Shown: positions 1 through 10,937, numbered from the stretch's first letter. The stretch: 64,000 nt of DNA from Sulfuriferula sp. AH1 (GCF_002162035.1 NZ_CP021138.1:1116001-1180000); one strand, 5' to 3'. The notes: generated by a model from the letters alone, not told the origin. Translations and numbers: made by a program.

Positions 1-1695
1 CGCAGTTTCGGCATCTTCTATGTTTTCTGCAATAGTAATTATGTTTTGTTTGCGTGATATTTCAATAATGGCCTGAATGATATCAAGAATCTTGGTATTG
101 CCGTGCATGTTGTTTACCATCCAGCCTTCGATTTTCAGGAAGCTGATAGGGAGCTTGGCAAGATAAAGGAAAGACGAGTAACCACTTCCAAAATCATCTA
201 GCGCCAGGCGGAATCCCATGTCTATCAGCGGCTGGATTTGCCGGGTTAACTGATCGAAATCGTTAATGAACTGGCGTTCGGTAATTTCGAATACCAGTGG
301 CTTGATGCCATTAATCGGCATATCGCACATGGTGCAATGCTGTTTTACCCCATTGAGCAGGCTTCGAACCATTTCCGGGCGAGACAGGAATTGCGGTGAA
401 AGATTAATGAAATGGGCGAATTCGGGATTTGCATTGCTGTTTTGATTCATGACGCAATGCTTCATGGTCTGGTGTGCGATCGTATCGTCGATGAGGTGTA
501 TTAGTTGCAGGCCTTCAGCAGCTGCAATGAAATCGGCTGCCGGAGTAGGGGCGCCATGATTGTTAGTCAGGCGAGCCAAGGCCTCCTCAGCTACGGGAAG
601 GCCGGTTTGCAAATCAACGATGGGTTGAAATGCGGGGATTATACGGTTGTTTTTTAGTGCGTTTTGTATTTCACCTCCGTGCCACAATGTAGCGCGTTGC
701 CCGCTTTGGTGAAGTACCACCCGATTCCTTCCCGCGTTCTTGGCTTCATATAACGCGCTGTCTGCATCCGCAAGCAGCCGGGCCAAGTCGATTTTTTCAG
801 CGCGCACGCTCGCCATGCCTACGCTCATGGTGAGTTCTAGCGTGCCATTGCCGCGGACAAATGGTGTCTGCTGATAAATCAACCGCAATCTGTCTATGGC
901 ATGGTGGGCCTGATCGCTGTCTGCATGATGCAGGAAAATCAGAAACTCCTCCCCACCCCATCGGGCAATCCAGTCGCCGTCGCGCATTTGCTGTTGCAGG
1001 GTGCGGGCAGCCCATTTGAGGACGTTGTCTCCCGTTTTGTGACCATAGTGATCGTTGATGAGCTTGAATCGATCGAGGTCGCAAATGCTAAGTGTCATTA
1101 CGTCATGCTCGCGTTCGGCTCGCGCTATTTCTTCGTTCAGACGTATTTCAGCCGCGCGCCGGTTAGGCAAGCCGGTCAATGCATCGGTAAGGGCGAGATC
1201 CTGCAAGGCTTGTTGCTGATGGATCTGTAATAATATTTGACTGAATCCGGCTGCAAGCAGGTCAACAAAACCGCAAACAAGAGGCGGGAAAAGCTGCTGG
1301 GTATTGCTGGTAAAACATAATAGGCCAAAACGGGATTTGTCCAGCCATAGCGGTGCGGCAATATACGAGACGGTGGACTGACCGGTTTCCAGAGTGATGA
1401 TGCCGGTAAGCCATGGGGTATTGGGCGAGTCGGTAATCTGGCCGTTTAATATCCTGATCCAGTCTTCACTTGGTTCGGCGGTTGCTGAGGGATGTCGCTC
1501 AAATTTATGATGGATGCCGATTTTCTCTAATTCGTCTATTGCGATAATCCATGCGCTGTCAGCCTGTAAATAGTTCGCGGCAAGTGCCAGCATGGCATCA
1601 ATTTTCTGGCGCTCATCCAGATCCCTGTTTGTTGCCAGTCGCCATTGCGCCTGCAGCAGCCCTTCGATGGCTACTGACTCATTGCTCGTGTTCAT
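1..1695 (-). CDS. GAF-like/GGDEF/EAL cyclic-di-GMP signalling protein (C-terminus cut by window edge)
   Basis: Read by translating the minus strand from ATG at 1695 in one open frame to base 1 (565 codons), so the C-terminus lies outside the window. The first ~170 residues have no membrane segment and resemble a GAF-type sensor. A GGDEF domain follows with GGEEF at residues 247-251, the active diguanylate cyclase form. An EAL domain follows, with EALARL in place of the usual EALxRW and a well kept DDFGSGYSS loop. It would make and/or degrade c-di-GMP in the cytoplasm; which activity dominates cannot be read from sequence. It is divergent from pgi and shares the short gap at 1696-1823. Confidence 0.9.
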   Translation of the reverse strand, partial: MNTSNESVAIEGLLQAQWRLATNRDLDERQKIDAMLALAANYLQADSAWIIAIDELEKIGIHHKFERHPSATAEPSEDWIRILNGQITDSPNTPWLTGIITLETGQSTVSYIAAPLWLDKSRFGLLCFTSNTQQLFPPLVCGFVDLLAAGFSQILLQIHQQQALQDLALTDALTGLPNRRAAEIRLNEEIARAEREHDVMTLSICDLDRFKLINDHYGHKTGDNVLKWAARTLQQQMRDGDWIARWGGEEFLIFLHHADSDQAHHAIDRLRLIYQQTPFVRGNGTLELTMSVGMASVRAEKIDLARLLADADSALYEAKNAGRNRVVLHQSGQRATLWHGGEIQNALKNNRIIPAFQPIVDLQTGLPVAEEALARLTNNHGAPTPAADFIAAAEGLQLIHLIDDTIAHQTMKHCVMNQNSNANPEFAHFINLSPQFLSRPEMVRSLLNGVKQHCTMCDMPINGIKPLVFEITERQFINDFDQLTRQIQPLIDMGFRLALDDFGSGYSSFLYLAKLPISFLKIEGWMVNNMHGNTKILDIIQAIIEISRKQNIITIAENIEDAETA

Positions 1696-1696
1696 T

Positions 1697-1724
1697 TTGT
1701 GGATAATCTGTTTTTAAATATGAT
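1697..1724 (+). promoter_or_regulatory. candidate sigma-70 promoter for pgi
   Basis: TTGTGG (1697-1702), a 16-bp spacer and TATGAT (1719-1724), about 100 bp upstream of the pgi ATG. The -10 element matches 5 of 6 consensus bases and the -35 element is weak. Inference from consensus only. Confidence 0.35.
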
Positions 1725-1823
1725 GAGAACATTCGGGGGCACTTATAATGATAGTCTGACTCTCAGTGTAACCAATTTAGCCGGAATTGCCAGTTTCCAA
1801 GTTCTATCGATGAAGGAGAACAA

Positions 1824-3470
1824 ATGACAGATTGCACGCAGTACCCTGCCTGGAAGAAGCTTAAAGAACACAAGAAAGACATGGCGCGGATACAAATGCG
1901 TTTTTTATTTGCTGAAGATCCGAAGCGATTCAAGCGCTTTTCTTTGGAGGCTGCAGGCATTTTACTTGATTTTTCCAAAAATCGGGTAACCAATACAACG
2001 ATGAAGTTATTGACGCATCTGGCGCGAGATTCCGATTTGCCTGGCGCAATTTCTGCCATGTTCGGCGGGGAGCGTATCAATCGTACCGAGGGGCGTTCGG
2101 TGTTGCATACTGCTTTGCGTAATCGTGCTGCCACACCTGTGTATGTGGATGGTACCGATGTCATGCCGCAAGTGAATGAGGTGTTGTCCCGTATGCGGAG
2201 TTTTACTGCAGCCGTGCGTAGCGGTAAATGGCGCGGCCACAGTGGCAAGCGTATCACGGATATCGTCAATATCGGAATTGGCGGCTCCGATCTGGGTCCG
2301 GTAATGTTGACGCAGGCCTTGACGCCGTACTGGCAATCGGGTTTGTGCGCGCATTTCGTGTCGAACGTCGATCCTAGCCAGATCATGGAAACCCTGGCCG
2401 CAGTTAATCCTGAAACCACTTTGTTTATCGTGGCATCCAAATCCTTTACTACGCCGGAAACGTTGCTGAATGCGCAGGTTGCCAGGCGCTGGCTGGTGGA
2501 ACAGTTGGGCGATGAGTCTGCCGTTGCCAAACATTTTGTGGCGATTTCCACCAATACCCGAAAAGTTCGGGCTTTCGGCATCGATCCGGTGAATATGTTC
2601 GAATTCTGGGATTGGGTGGGTGGCCGATATTCCATCTGGTCGGCAGTGGGTTTGCCGGTTGCGCTGATGATAGGGATGGATCATTTTGAAGCGTTGCTGG
2701 ACGGCGGGTTTGCAATGGATGAGCATTTCCGCAGTGCGCCGCTGGAAAAAAACATGCCGGTAATCATGGCGCTTTTGGGGGTATGGCACAATGATTTCTG
2801 GAATGCGGATAGCCATGCGATTTTCCCTTACGATCAATATCTGGCGCGTTTCCCCGCTTATCTGCAGCAACTGGATATGGAAAGCAATGGCAAGAGTGTG
2901 ACGCTGGATGGCAAGTCAGTGCATTGCCAGACAGGGCCTATCATCTGGGGTGAGCCGGGATGCAACGGACAGCATGCCTTTTTTCAGCTGGTGCATCAGG
3001 GGACAAGATTGGTGCCGGCTGATTTTCTGGTGGCGGCGGAGTCACATCATCCGGTAGAACACCAGCACGAAGTGCTGCTGGCGAATTGCTTTGCCCAGAC
3101 CAAGGCGTTGATGCGCGGAAAAACGCGTGACGAAGCGCGCGTGGAGCTGATACGTTCGGGCGTCACGGGCGCCCGTCTGGATGCGTTGTTGCCGCATAAA
3201 GTGTTCCCTGGCAATCGCCCTTCCAATACTTTATTGTATCGCAAGCTCGATCCTTACACCTTGGGTGCACTGATCGCGCTATATGAGCATAAAGTATTTG
3301 TGCAAGGCGTGCTGTGGAACATCAATTCGTTTGACCAGTGGGGGGTGGAGCTGGGTAAGCAGCTGGCCGGTGCAATCGAGAGCGGATTGATCTCGGAAGA
3401 TAGGGTGACCGAGCATGATAGCTCGACTAACGGCTTGATGAACGCATGCAAGCGTTTACGTCGGGCATGA
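1824..3470 (+). CDS. pgi: glucose-6-phosphate isomerase
   Basis: 548 residues, the usual length for bacterial Pgi, interconverting glucose-6-phosphate and fructose-6-phosphate in the cytoplasm. Both family signatures are visible: [13 protein letters not shown] near residue 260 and [11 protein letters not shown] near residue 510, the latter holding the catalytic Lys. The phosphate-binding GIGGSDLGP, the ESNGKS segment with the catalytic Glu and the HQGTRL segment with the catalytic His are intact. The start is supported by a GGAG box about 6 nt upstream. It probably links with glgB/glgE at the other end of the window through hexose-phosphate and glycogen metabolism. Confidence 0.98.
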   Translation: MTDCTQYPAWKKLKEHKKDMARIQMRFLFAEDPKRFKRFSLEAAGILLDFSKNRVTNTTMKLLTHLARDSDLPGAISAMFGGERINRTEGRSVLHTALRNRAATPVYVDGTDVMPQVNEVLSRMRSFTAAVRSGKWRGHSGKRITDIVNIGIGGSDLGPVMLTQALTPYWQSGLCAHFVSNVDPSQIMETLAAVNPETTLFIVASKSFTTPETLLNAQVARRWLVEQLGDESAVAKHFVAISTNTRKVRAFGIDPVNMFEFWDWVGGRYSIWSAVGLPVALMIGMDHFEALLDGGFAMDEHFRSAPLEKNMPVIMALLGVWHNDFWNADSHAIFPYDQYLARFPAYLQQLDMESNGKSVTLDGKSVHCQTGPIIWGEPGCNGQHAFFQLVHQGTRLVPADFLVAAESHHPVEHQHEVLLANCFAQTKALMRGKTRDEARVELIRSGVTGARLDALLPHKVFPGNRPSNTLLYRKLDPYTLGALIALYEHKVFVQGVLWNINSFDQWGVELGKQLAGAIESGLISEDRVTEHDSSTNGLMNACKRLRRA

Positions 3471-3478
3471 TTATAATC

Positions 3479-3508
3479 TCGGCTGTACTGACCTATCCGT
3501 ACAGCCGA
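3479..3508. terminator. hairpin between convergent pgi and FKBP genes
   Basis: Perfect 10-bp arms TCGGCTGTAC (3479-3488) and GTACAGCCGA (3499-3508) around a 10-nt loop, lying between two convergent genes. There is no clear T-run, so it may be a shared hairpin terminator or an RNA-stabilising element. Confidence 0.55.
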
Positions 3509-3526
3509 ACTGATTAAAGCCGCAGG

Positions 3527-3979
3527 TTACTTGACGCCCAGTAATTCGACTTCGAAGACCAGCGTGGCGTTAGGCGGGATGACGCCGCCCGCACCGCGTG
3601 CGCCGTAACCAAGCTGTGGTGGAATGGTCAGCTTGCGCGTACCGCCTACCTTCATGCCGGCAACGCCTTCATCCCAGCCGCGAATTACTTCGCCTGCGCC
3701 GAGATGAAAGCTGAACGGCTGGTGGCGATCCTTGCTGGAATCAAATTTTGTGCCATTGGTAAGCCAGCCGGTGTAATGGACTGTCACGGTTTGGCCTGCA
3801 GTGGCAGTTGCGCCTGTGCCTACGGTTGTATCTTCGTAAATTAATCCTGATTCGGTTGTCATTTTTTTGGAGACCTTGGTGGTTGGTGGAATGGGAGTCG
3901 AGGTATCGGCAGTAGCTAAACCTGATATGGACAGACAAAGCAATGCGGCTACTACAGGTTGCAATACGGATATTTTCAA
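3527..3979 (-). CDS. exported FKBP-type peptidyl-prolyl cis-trans isomerase
   Basis: Single FKBP domain over roughly the last 110 residues, with the typical [19 protein letters not shown] and the [15 protein letters not shown] active-site segments. It should assist proline isomerisation during protein folding in the periplasm. I choose a TTG start at 3979: AGGAA lies 9 nt upstream, and the product then opens with a good signal peptide ([19 protein letters not shown], cleavage near LATA-D). An in-frame ATG at 4063 would add 28 residues that spoil the signal peptide. The mature protein has a short Thr/Pro linker before the domain. It follows selO by about 100 nt on the same strand and may be cotranscribed. 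Confidence 0.93.
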   Translation of the reverse strand: MKISVLQPVVAALLCLSISGLATADTSTPIPPTTKVSKKMTTESGLIYEDTTVGTGATATAGQTVTVHYTGWLTNGTKFDSSKDRHQPFSFHLGAGEVIRGWDEGVAGMKVGGTRKLTIPPQLGYGARGAGGVIPPNATLVFEVELLGVK

Positions 3980-4085
3980 TGTGGGAAGTTCCTGTAAATT
4001 AAAACGATAAAAATACCATCCTACCGGTGTTTTGTGCAAACGTGTTAATGCCATTTGCTTCATGCAGCTGCGGGCCGGGCGAATT

Positions 4086-5546
4086 TCACGATGAGCAGCT
4101 TACGCTGATATGCTGTGCCCAGTCAGGCGGTGCTGCGGCATAGGCTTCCATGCCCGGATGTTCGTCATAAGGCTGTTGCAATATGTGCATCAGATTGTTG
4201 ATTTCGCTCATATCGTTATGATCGCGTGCCGCCACGATGGCATTTTCTGCAAGGTAGTTACGTAGTATGTATTTTGGATTGACGCGGCGCATGGCGATTG
4301 CGCGAGCATGATCGTCGTTTTGCGCTGTATTAAGCTGGGTGCGATAAATCGCCGCCCAGCTATCAAATGCCGCACGGTCTGCGAACAAATCGCGCAACCG
4401 CGCATTGAGTGCATCGGCCGCGCTGTTGAAATCGCACAGTCGGCGCATGAATATGGTGTAATCCACACGATTTTCTTGCAGGATGTCGAGTAATTGCATG
4501 ATGAGCGGTACCCGGGTCTTGTCGGCGGTCAGCCCTAATTTTGCACACATGAGATCAATATAGGCGCTGGTAAAAACTGCCGGATAGACATCCAGGGCGG
4601 CTTTGGCATCCTCCACGCTCATCAGAGGGGTAAGCGCCTGTGCCAGACGGGTCAGATTCCATGCCGCTACATCCGGCTGCTGATCGAATGCATAACGCCC
4701 GCCTTGATCCGAATGGTTGCAAATGAATCCGGGGTCGTAATGGTCGAGGAAGCCGAATGGACCATAATCCAGGGTTAATCCCAGTATAGACATGTTGTCG
4801 GTATTCATTACTCCGTGCGCGAAGCCGACAGCTTGCCATTGCGCTATCAGTTTGGCTGTGGCGACGACGACGGCCTGTAAAAAACGTGGGTACTTGTCCT
4901 TGCAGGCATTCAGTTCCGGGTAATGGTGTCGGATAACGTAATCGGCGAGCGTCCGTATCGCATCGGGTTGCCCGCGATAGAAAAATACCTCAAATGAGCC
5001 GAAACGGATAAAGCTTGGACTCATGCGCATGATTACTGCCGCTGTTTCGACGGTCTCGCGATATACTGGTAACGAGCTGCCGACCAATGAGAGTGCGCGT
5101 GTTGTAGGAATGCCCAAACCATGCATGGCTTCAGATCCCAGATACTCACGGATGCTGGAGCGCAATACTGCGCGCCCATCGCTATTGCGTGAATAGGGCG
5201 TCGGTCCCGCGCCTTTTAATTGGAGTTCCCAATAACCGTGTTCGCCTTCGATGCCGCCTAGCAAAATGGCGCGCCCATCCCCCAGTTGCGATACAAAATG
5301 ACCGAATTGGTGACCGGCATAGAGTGCTGCTACAGGCTCGGCACTGGCTGGAATGGCATTGCCGCATAGCCAGTCGGCAATATTGCATTCGGTTTGATCG
5401 GTGGCAAGATTGATAAGGGCGGCGGCAGAGTGATTAAGGTGCAGTAAATTGGCATTCGGTAAAGGTGTTGGTGTGATTTTGCTGTAATAGAACGATGTTA
5501 GATTGGCGAAATGATTGCAGAAATTGAGCGAGTCGAGAGTAGGCAT
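4086..5546 (-). CDS. selO: SelO/YdiU family protein adenylyltransferase
   Basis: 486 residues, a pseudokinase-fold enzyme that in characterised homologues transfers AMP from ATP to Ser/Thr/Tyr of other proteins and protects against oxidative stress. Visible family marks are the N-terminal YAGHQFG-QLGDGRA segment, [13 protein letters not shown] and [20 protein letters not shown] (ATP-binding lobe), and [13 protein letters not shown] plus DYGPFGFLD (the metal-binding N and D). The protein ends in Cys-Ser-Ser; this Cys is where eukaryotic SelO carries selenocysteine, and bacterial SelO proteins are known to keep it. No clear ribosome-binding site precedes the ATG. Confidence 0.95.
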   Translation of the reverse strand: MPTLDSLNFCNHFANLTSFYYSKITPTPLPNANLLHLNHSAAALINLATDQTECNIADWLCGNAIPASAEPVAALYAGHQFGHFVSQLGDGRAILLGGIEGEHGYWELQLKGAGPTPYSRNSDGRAVLRSSIREYLGSEAMHGLGIPTTRALSLVGSSLPVYRETVETAAVIMRMSPSFIRFGSFEVFFYRGQPDAIRTLADYVIRHHYPELNACKDKYPRFLQAVVVATAKLIAQWQAVGFAHGVMNTDNMSILGLTLDYGPFGFLDHYDPGFICNHSDQGGRYAFDQQPDVAAWNLTRLAQALTPLMSVEDAKAALDVYPAVFTSAYIDLMCAKLGLTADKTRVPLIMQLLDILQENRVDYTIFMRRLCDFNSAADALNARLRDLFADRAAFDSWAAIYRTQLNTAQNDDHARAIAMRRVNPKYILRNYLAENAIVAARDHNDMSEINNLMHILQQPYDEHPGMEAYAAAPPDWAQHISVSCSS

Positions 5547-5691
5547 AGGTAATTAAGTGTTTGCTGAATTTAAATAGCTGCGGGTTTAAGGGCTGGTATA
5601 AAATCGTATAAAAATTTGTAAGACAACAACCGACGTTGAAATGTTCGGTGTTGACGTTTCTCAGATAAATTATAAAAAGCGGTTCAGGGAT

Positions 5692-6965
5692 ATGATTGAT
5701 AAAAAAATATTTAAGGTAGGGGCATTCGTCTTGTCTTCAGTAGGTTCACCGGCACAGGCGGGAGAGTGGTCAGCCGAAATCGATTTCGAGATGCGGCATT
5801 TTTTGAACAAGTCCCAGACCGTGCAAGAGCTGGCAAATGCCACAACCGCATTTCAGCAAGAGCAAATTGCATCTACCGGTTTGGCAAGCCAGGATCAGCC
5901 GTCCATTGTAATCCAGCCAAGCTATTTTAATGAGTGGGATGGAAAACAAAATTCATTTTCGTTCAAGCCGTTTTATCGTTGGGATGACAGAGACGATTAT
6001 CGTACGCATTTTGATATCAGGGAAATGGTATGGCGCTCCGCTCATGGTGGAACCGAGCATCCGTGGGATACCCGGGTGGGAATAGACAAGGTGTTCTGGG
6101 GAGTGGCCGAATCGCATCATCTCGTCGATATCGTCAATCAGACTGATGATGTCGAAGATCCCAAAATGGAGCAAAAATTAGGGCAACCCATGGTGCGAAC
6201 TACGCTTAGTCGTGACTGGGGTACGCTTGATATGTTTGTACTGCCATTTTTCAGGGAGCGTACTTTTGCAGGCCCGGAGGGACGGCTGCGCTCGCCTACC
6301 TCCCTGGTTCGTTCGCCGGTACATTTCGAATCCGGTCAAGGCGAGAATCATGTTGATTATGCACTGCGCTGGTCAAAAGGGCTGGGTCGGCTGGATATAG
6401 GGCTTACCTATTTTAGGGGAACAAATCGCGACCCGCGTATTTCACAGCTCGATTCATTGATTACCCCGAGAATCCACTGGGGCTTCAAGTCAATTATGAT
6501 TTGATCAGTCAGGTCGGATTGGATGTGAATTATCTGTTGGGCGACTGGATACTGAAACTGGAGGCGATTGATCGTCATTCGAATTTCGAGCGATTTTATG
6601 CCTTTGTAACGGGGGTTGAATACACTTTTAACGGTATTTACAACACCCAGATGGATCTGGGTACTTTCCTTGAGTATAACTTTGACAGTAGGGGGCAAGG
6701 TTCAGCGGGGGTGTTGCAGGACGATTTGTTCACGGGCTTGCGCCTGGCAATGAATGACGAGCAGTCCACTGAAATCAAATTGGGAATCATGACGGATTTG
6801 AATGACGCTTCCCGTACCACCCGCGTCGAGCTTAACCGGCGATTGGATGATAAGTGGAGTATCCGGTTTCTGGGGCAGGGCTATCACCGGATGGACAGTG
6901 GTAATCCGATCTATCTCTTTAAAGAGGATAGTTTCATTCAATCGTCGCTGGTCAGATACTTCTAA
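5692..6965 (+). pseudogene. outer-membrane beta-barrel protein, frameshifted copy
   Basis: Two overlapping frames together match the intact neighbour at 7030 along its length. The first gives a signal peptide (KIFKVGAFVLSSVGSPAQA, then GEW) and runs to a stop at 6504. The second continues from about 6470 and ends in aromatic RYF, the usual C-terminus of an outer-membrane barrel. Restoring one C in the CCCC run at 6464-6467 rejoins them as ...LITPENPLGLQ..., aligning with ...VITANPAGLY... of the paralogue. Frame use moves from 5692 to that of 6501, exactly one missing base. ATG 5692 gives a clean signal peptide; ATG 5641 in the same frame adds 17 residues. It may be a pseudogene, a phase-variable state or a base-calling error. 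Function unknown beyond a probable outer-membrane channel. Confidence 0.8.
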
Positions 6966-7029
6966 TAATAGTTGGTATGTTTATTGCTTTTTGTTTGCGG
7001 GGAAACTTGCTAACTAGGGATAAATAATA

Positions 7030-8397
7030 ATGTCGATTCGTTTTGAGAAAAAACTTGGATTCAAAATAGGGGTGTTGGTTTGTGCATTAATGAATGCCGC
7101 CGCCGTTCGGGCGGGAGAATGGACTACCGAGGTTGATCTGGATTACCGTTATTTCCGTAAGCCGGCTGCACAAGTGCCAAGCGGAACAAGCACTCAGGAA
7201 ACTGCAGCCAGCTTTTATCAGTTTCTGGTCAGTATGGGCGTGCCTGTCAGCAATTTTGTCAGCGTGCCTCAAGCCGTACTGGCGGTGTCTGCAGCGCAAG
7301 CGGGCAGCTCCGGTACGCAGGGTAATAACGAGCCATCGGTAGTGATACAGCCGGCTTACTTTAACGAGTGGGCGAATAAAACCAACTCCTTTTCCTTCAA
7401 GCCGTTCTTTCGTTACGACAACATGGATGATTCGCGTACCCATGCCGATATACGGGAGATGGTATGGACTTCCAGACATGGTACTGATGCCAAACCATGG
7501 GATCTGCGCATAGGTATTGATAAAGTATTTTGGGGCGCGGCTGAATCGCAGCATCTGGTTGACGTCATCAACCAGACTGACGACGTTGAAAACATCAACC
7601 GTGAAAGCAAGCTCGGCCAGCCTATGGTGCGCGCGACTGTGAGTCGTGGCTGGGGAACGCTGGATGCCTTTATTCTGCCATGGTTCCGCGAACGTACTTT
7701 TGCCGGGCCGGATGGACGTTTGCGCCCGTTGGTCTCGTTGGATACCTTGCCTGTAGCATATCAATCCAATGATAAGGCCAGTCATGTCGATTATGCGTTG
7801 CGCTGGTCGAAATCCTTTAATGGTATCGATTTCGGTATTTCCCAGTTTGTGGGAACCAATCGTGATCCGCGAGTCGCCACTTCTCCGGTATATGTAATCA
7901 CTGCAAACCCGGCTGGCTTATATCTCAGTTATGACCAAATGAGTCAGACGAGCGTTGATATGACTGCGGTAAGGGGTAACTGGATTTACAAACTGGAAGC
8001 TTTGCATCGCGATACGAATTATGACCATTACTGGGCGGGCGTAACTGGTGTGGAATACGCATTTAATGGCGTGTTTCATACCCGGTACGATGTAAATACA
8101 TTCCTTGAATACAACTACGACAGTCGCGGTCAAGGCCAGGCCGTTTATCAAAGCGATGTGTTTGTCGGTGCTCTTCTGAATATGAACGATGACAAATCCA
8201 CTCAGCTTAAATTGGGAGTCCTGGTTGATACCAACGACAGTACGCGTAGTACCCGGCTGCAACTCAGCCGTCGCCTGAATGATAACTGGTCAACCAGATT
8301 TGAAGGCCAGTGGTTCAATTCGGTGGATTCGGGTAACCCTTTGAATGCCTACAGAGAGGATAGTTATCTCCAGGCTTCGCTGATGCGGTATTTCTAA
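7030..8397 (+). CDS. outer-membrane beta-barrel protein, porin-like (paralogue of 5692-6965)
   Basis: 455 residues: a signal peptide (KIGVLVCALMNAAAVRA, then GEW), many alternating amphipathic strands rich in Tyr/Phe/Asp, and a C-terminal RYF typical of outer-membrane barrels. The strongest blocks shared with the upstream paralogue are NEW, NSFSFKPF, DKVFWG-AES-HLVD, NQTDDVE, LGQPMVR, FRERTFAGP-GRLR and the NRDPR segment. I do not recognise a substrate. The position just before an MMPL/RND exporter and a LolA-like protein suggests the outer-membrane part of an export or uptake path. AGGG precedes the ATG by about 9 nt. A strong terminator follows at 8534, so it is probably transcribed apart from the RND gene. 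Confidence 0.85.
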   Translation: MSIRFEKKLGFKIGVLVCALMNAAAVRAGEWTTEVDLDYRYFRKPAAQVPSGTSTQETAASFYQFLVSMGVPVSNFVSVPQAVLAVSAAQAGSSGTQGNNEPSVVIQPAYFNEWANKTNSFSFKPFFRYDNMDDSRTHADIREMVWTSRHGTDAKPWDLRIGIDKVFWGAAESQHLVDVINQTDDVENINRESKLGQPMVRATVSRGWGTLDAFILPWFRERTFAGPDGRLRPLVSLDTLPVAYQSNDKASHVDYALRWSKSFNGIDFGISQFVGTNRDPRVATSPVYVITANPAGLYLSYDQMSQTSVDMTAVRGNWIYKLEALHRDTNYDHYWAGVTGVEYAFNGVFHTRYDVNTFLEYNYDSRGQGQAVYQSDVFVGALLNMNDDKSTQLKLGVLVDTNDSTRSTRLQLSRRLNDNWSTRFEGQWFNSVDSGNPLNAYREDSYLQASLMRYF

Positions 8398-8533
8398 TAC
8401 GTTGCCATGACTGTCGGATTCCTGACATTGTTGTGCGGAATTCGACGATTGCAGGTGAGGTTTGCCTGTTGCGGTTGAGTCTCCGAATTGAATTTGACGT
8501 GTCGCGTCACCAGGAATTGCAGGACGATCCATT

Positions 8534-8568
8534 GCCGCATATTTTTAAATTGAATATGCGGCTTTTTT
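8534..8568 (+). terminator. rho-independent terminator
   Basis: Perfect 10-bp arms GCCGCATATT (8534-8543) and AATATGCGGC (8553-8562) followed by six T (8563-8568). It ends the outer-membrane protein transcription unit, 32 bp before the RND transporter start. Confidence 0.9.
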
Positions 8569-8599
8569 ATGCGAATTCGCGTATGTGTCTGGGTAGGCT

Positions 8600-10915
8600 A
8601 TGAAAAATAATTTTGCAATGCGCTTTGGCTACGGCGTGATCAAATATCGTTGGATGGTCGTTTTGTTAACGATCATTATCGCCGTAATTGCCGGCTTGGG
8701 CATGAAAAAACTAACCATGAGCGGGGATTACAAGGTCTTTTTCAAGGCTGATAATCCGCAACTGGTGGCATTCGAGGCATTACAAAAAACTTATACAAAA
8801 AGTGACAACATCATGTTTGTGCTCGCGCCCAAAAATGGTGACGTCTTTACCCGGAAAAATCTGGCTGCAGTCATCTGGTTAACGGATAAGGCATGGAAAA
8901 TGCCGTATTCGTCGCGTGTCGATTCCGTCACCAACTATCAGAACAGTACCGCAGACGGCGATACGCTGAATGTCCGGGATCTGGTATCGAAACCGGAAAC
9001 GCTGACAGAGGCAAATTTAAAAAGTATTCGGGAAATCGCGGTGCATGACCCGTTGCTGGAAAAACGGATTATTTCCCCAAGTGGCCATGTCACTGGCGTG
9101 AATGTGACTTTCCAGTTGCCCGACAGGACCAAGGCCAAGGCGATTCAAGTGAGCGTTGCCAAGGCGCGTGAACTGAAGCGTGAATTTGAAGCCCGTTATC
9201 CGGATATGGAAGTGTATCTGACGGGTGTGGTGATGATGAACGCGGCATTTCTGGAAGCAACACGCGATGATATGCGCACGCTGGTTCCCATCATGATGGC
9301 GGTAGTGGTTGTGATGCTGCTAATCACTTTGCGCAGCGTAGCGGGTACGGCCCTGATCATGCTCAGTATCGTATTGTCAATTGCAGTCACTATGGGATTG
9401 GGTGGATGGTACGGCATAATCATGTCGGCGCCGCTGGCAACTGCACCATTGGCGATCATGATCATGGCCATTGCGGATGGCGTGCACGTTCTGTCGCATT
9501 ACGGCCATTCGGTGCGTCATGGGATGCCGCGCGAAGAAGCCATGGCTGAGAGTATCGGCTCCAATTTGGGAGCGATGTTCCTGACCAATATCCTGTCCGC
9601 AATTGGTTATGCCAGCATGGTCTTCAGCGAAGTGCCGCCATTCCAGACGCTGGGTGTGGTAGTGGCTGTCGGCATCGTCGTGGGCTTTCTGATTTCAGTG
9701 GTGCTGATTCCGGCAGCCATGATTATTTTGCCGGGGCGTGTCAGTCAGGTGCATTCGCGCGAAGACGAGAAGATCACCTTGATGGAGCGTTATACCGAAT
9801 TTTTCCTGGCGCATCGTAACAAGATGCTGGCTGGGAGTCTTCTGGTCACCCTTGTATTGGGTACCTTCATAACTCGTAACGAATTTAACGATTCGTTCCA
9901 TAAATATTTCGCAGAAAGCACCGAGTTCCGGCAGGCAACCGATTTCACGCTAAAAAACCTCACGGGCGTGTACCTGATTGACTATTCCCTGTCTTCCGGA
10001 CATCCAGAATATGTAAATGATCCCGCGTTCCTGCAAAAAGTGAATGAATTTGCCCAATGGTATCGCCAACAGCCTGAAGTGCTGCACGTCAATACCTTCA
10101 CTGACATTATGAAGCGGCTCAACAAGAATATGCATGGAGACGATCCTGCTTATTACAATTTGCCGGATGAGCGGGCACTGGCCGCGCAGTATCTGCTGTT
10201 ATATGAAATGTCCCTGCCTTATGGGCTGGACTTGAATGATCAGATCAATCTGGACAAATCTTCCACGCGTTTCACCGTGACATTGAAAGCAGTGAGTTCC
10301 AACGAAATGATCGCTGTGGAAGAGCGCGCCAATCAATGGTTAAAGGCTAACGGTCTGGAAATTATCCAAACGACGGGAGGCTCGGGGGCAGGCATGATGT
10401 TTGCTCATATCGGTAAGGAAAATGGCAAGAGCATGATGATCGGAAATATCTGGCAGATCGTGCTGATTTCCGCGCTTATTGTGTTTGCAGTACGTTCATT
10501 CAAGTTGGGCGTCATCAGTCTGATTCCTAACTTGATGCCTGCGGTCATGGCTTATGGGGTGTGGGGTATCGCTGTAGGGGAAATCAATATGGCTGTGTCC
10601 ATGGTAGGTGGTATTTCACTTGGCATCGTCGTTGACGATACGGTTCATTTTTTGAGCAAGTATTTACAGGGACGCCGCGAGCTGGGGTTCGACGCTGAAA
10701 AAAGCATACGTTATGCATTCGATCTGGCCGGTGTCCCCATGTGGATCTCGACTTTTATTCTGGTAGCGGGATTCCTGGTGCTGGCCACATCGCCGTTTAG
10801 CATGAATGCGGATATGGGGATTCTGACTGCGATTACGATCACGTTTGCGGCTTTCGCAGAAGCGTTCATGCTGCCGGGTTTGTTGTTGCTGGTAGACCGT
10901 AGTGAAAAAATTTAA
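8600..10915 (+). CDS. MMPL/RND-family transporter
   Basis: 771 residues with the two-fold RND layout: TM1 (~17-36), a large periplasmic loop, a membrane block around residues 230-375 containing ADGVHVLSHY, TM7 near 405, a second loop, and a second membrane block from ~615 containing VVDDTVHFLSKY. These DxxxH segments sit where MMPL and HAE-3 type exporters carry their proton-relay residues. It likely moves a hydrophobic or lipid-linked cargo out of the inner membrane, partnered by the LolA-like protein encoded next. Substrate unknown. Its stop lies 22 bp before the start I chose for the partner, so the two should be co-translated or coupled. Confidence 0.92.
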   Translation: MKNNFAMRFGYGVIKYRWMVVLLTIIIAVIAGLGMKKLTMSGDYKVFFKADNPQLVAFEALQKTYTKSDNIMFVLAPKNGDVFTRKNLAAVIWLTDKAWKMPYSSRVDSVTNYQNSTADGDTLNVRDLVSKPETLTEANLKSIREIAVHDPLLEKRIISPSGHVTGVNVTFQLPDRTKAKAIQVSVAKARELKREFEARYPDMEVYLTGVVMMNAAFLEATRDDMRTLVPIMMAVVVVMLLITLRSVAGTALIMLSIVLSIAVTMGLGGWYGIIMSAPLATAPLAIMIMAIADGVHVLSHYGHSVRHGMPREEAMAESIGSNLGAMFLTNILSAIGYASMVFSEVPPFQTLGVVVAVGIVVGFLISVVLIPAAMIILPGRVSQVHSREDEKITLMERYTEFFLAHRNKMLAGSLLVTLVLGTFITRNEFNDSFHKYFAESTEFRQATDFTLKNLTGVYLIDYSLSSGHPEYVNDPAFLQKVNEFAQWYRQQPEVLHVNTFTDIMKRLNKNMHGDDPAYYNLPDERALAAQYLLLYEMSLPYGLDLNDQINLDKSSTRFTVTLKAVSSNEMIAVEERANQWLKANGLEIIQTTGGSGAGMMFAHIGKENGKSMMIGNIWQIVLISALIVFAVRSFKLGVISLIPNLMPAVMAYGVWGIAVGEINMAVSMVGGISLGIVVDDTVHFLSKYLQGRRELGFDAEKSIRYAFDLAGVPMWISTFILVAGFLVLATSPFSMNADMGILTAITITFAAFAEAFMLPGLLLLVDRSEKI

Positions 10916-10937
10916 TCAATTTAATAAAGGGATGATT

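Noticed and set aside
1763-2870. Two long minus-strand frames (290 and 287 codons)
   Set aside because: Antisense shadows of pgi with no family features.
6463-6470. Programmed -1 ribosomal frameshift as explanation for the split outer-membrane gene
   Set aside because: ACCCCGA is not a canonical X-XXY-YYZ slippery heptamer, no stimulatory hairpin was seen, and the paralogue is not split.
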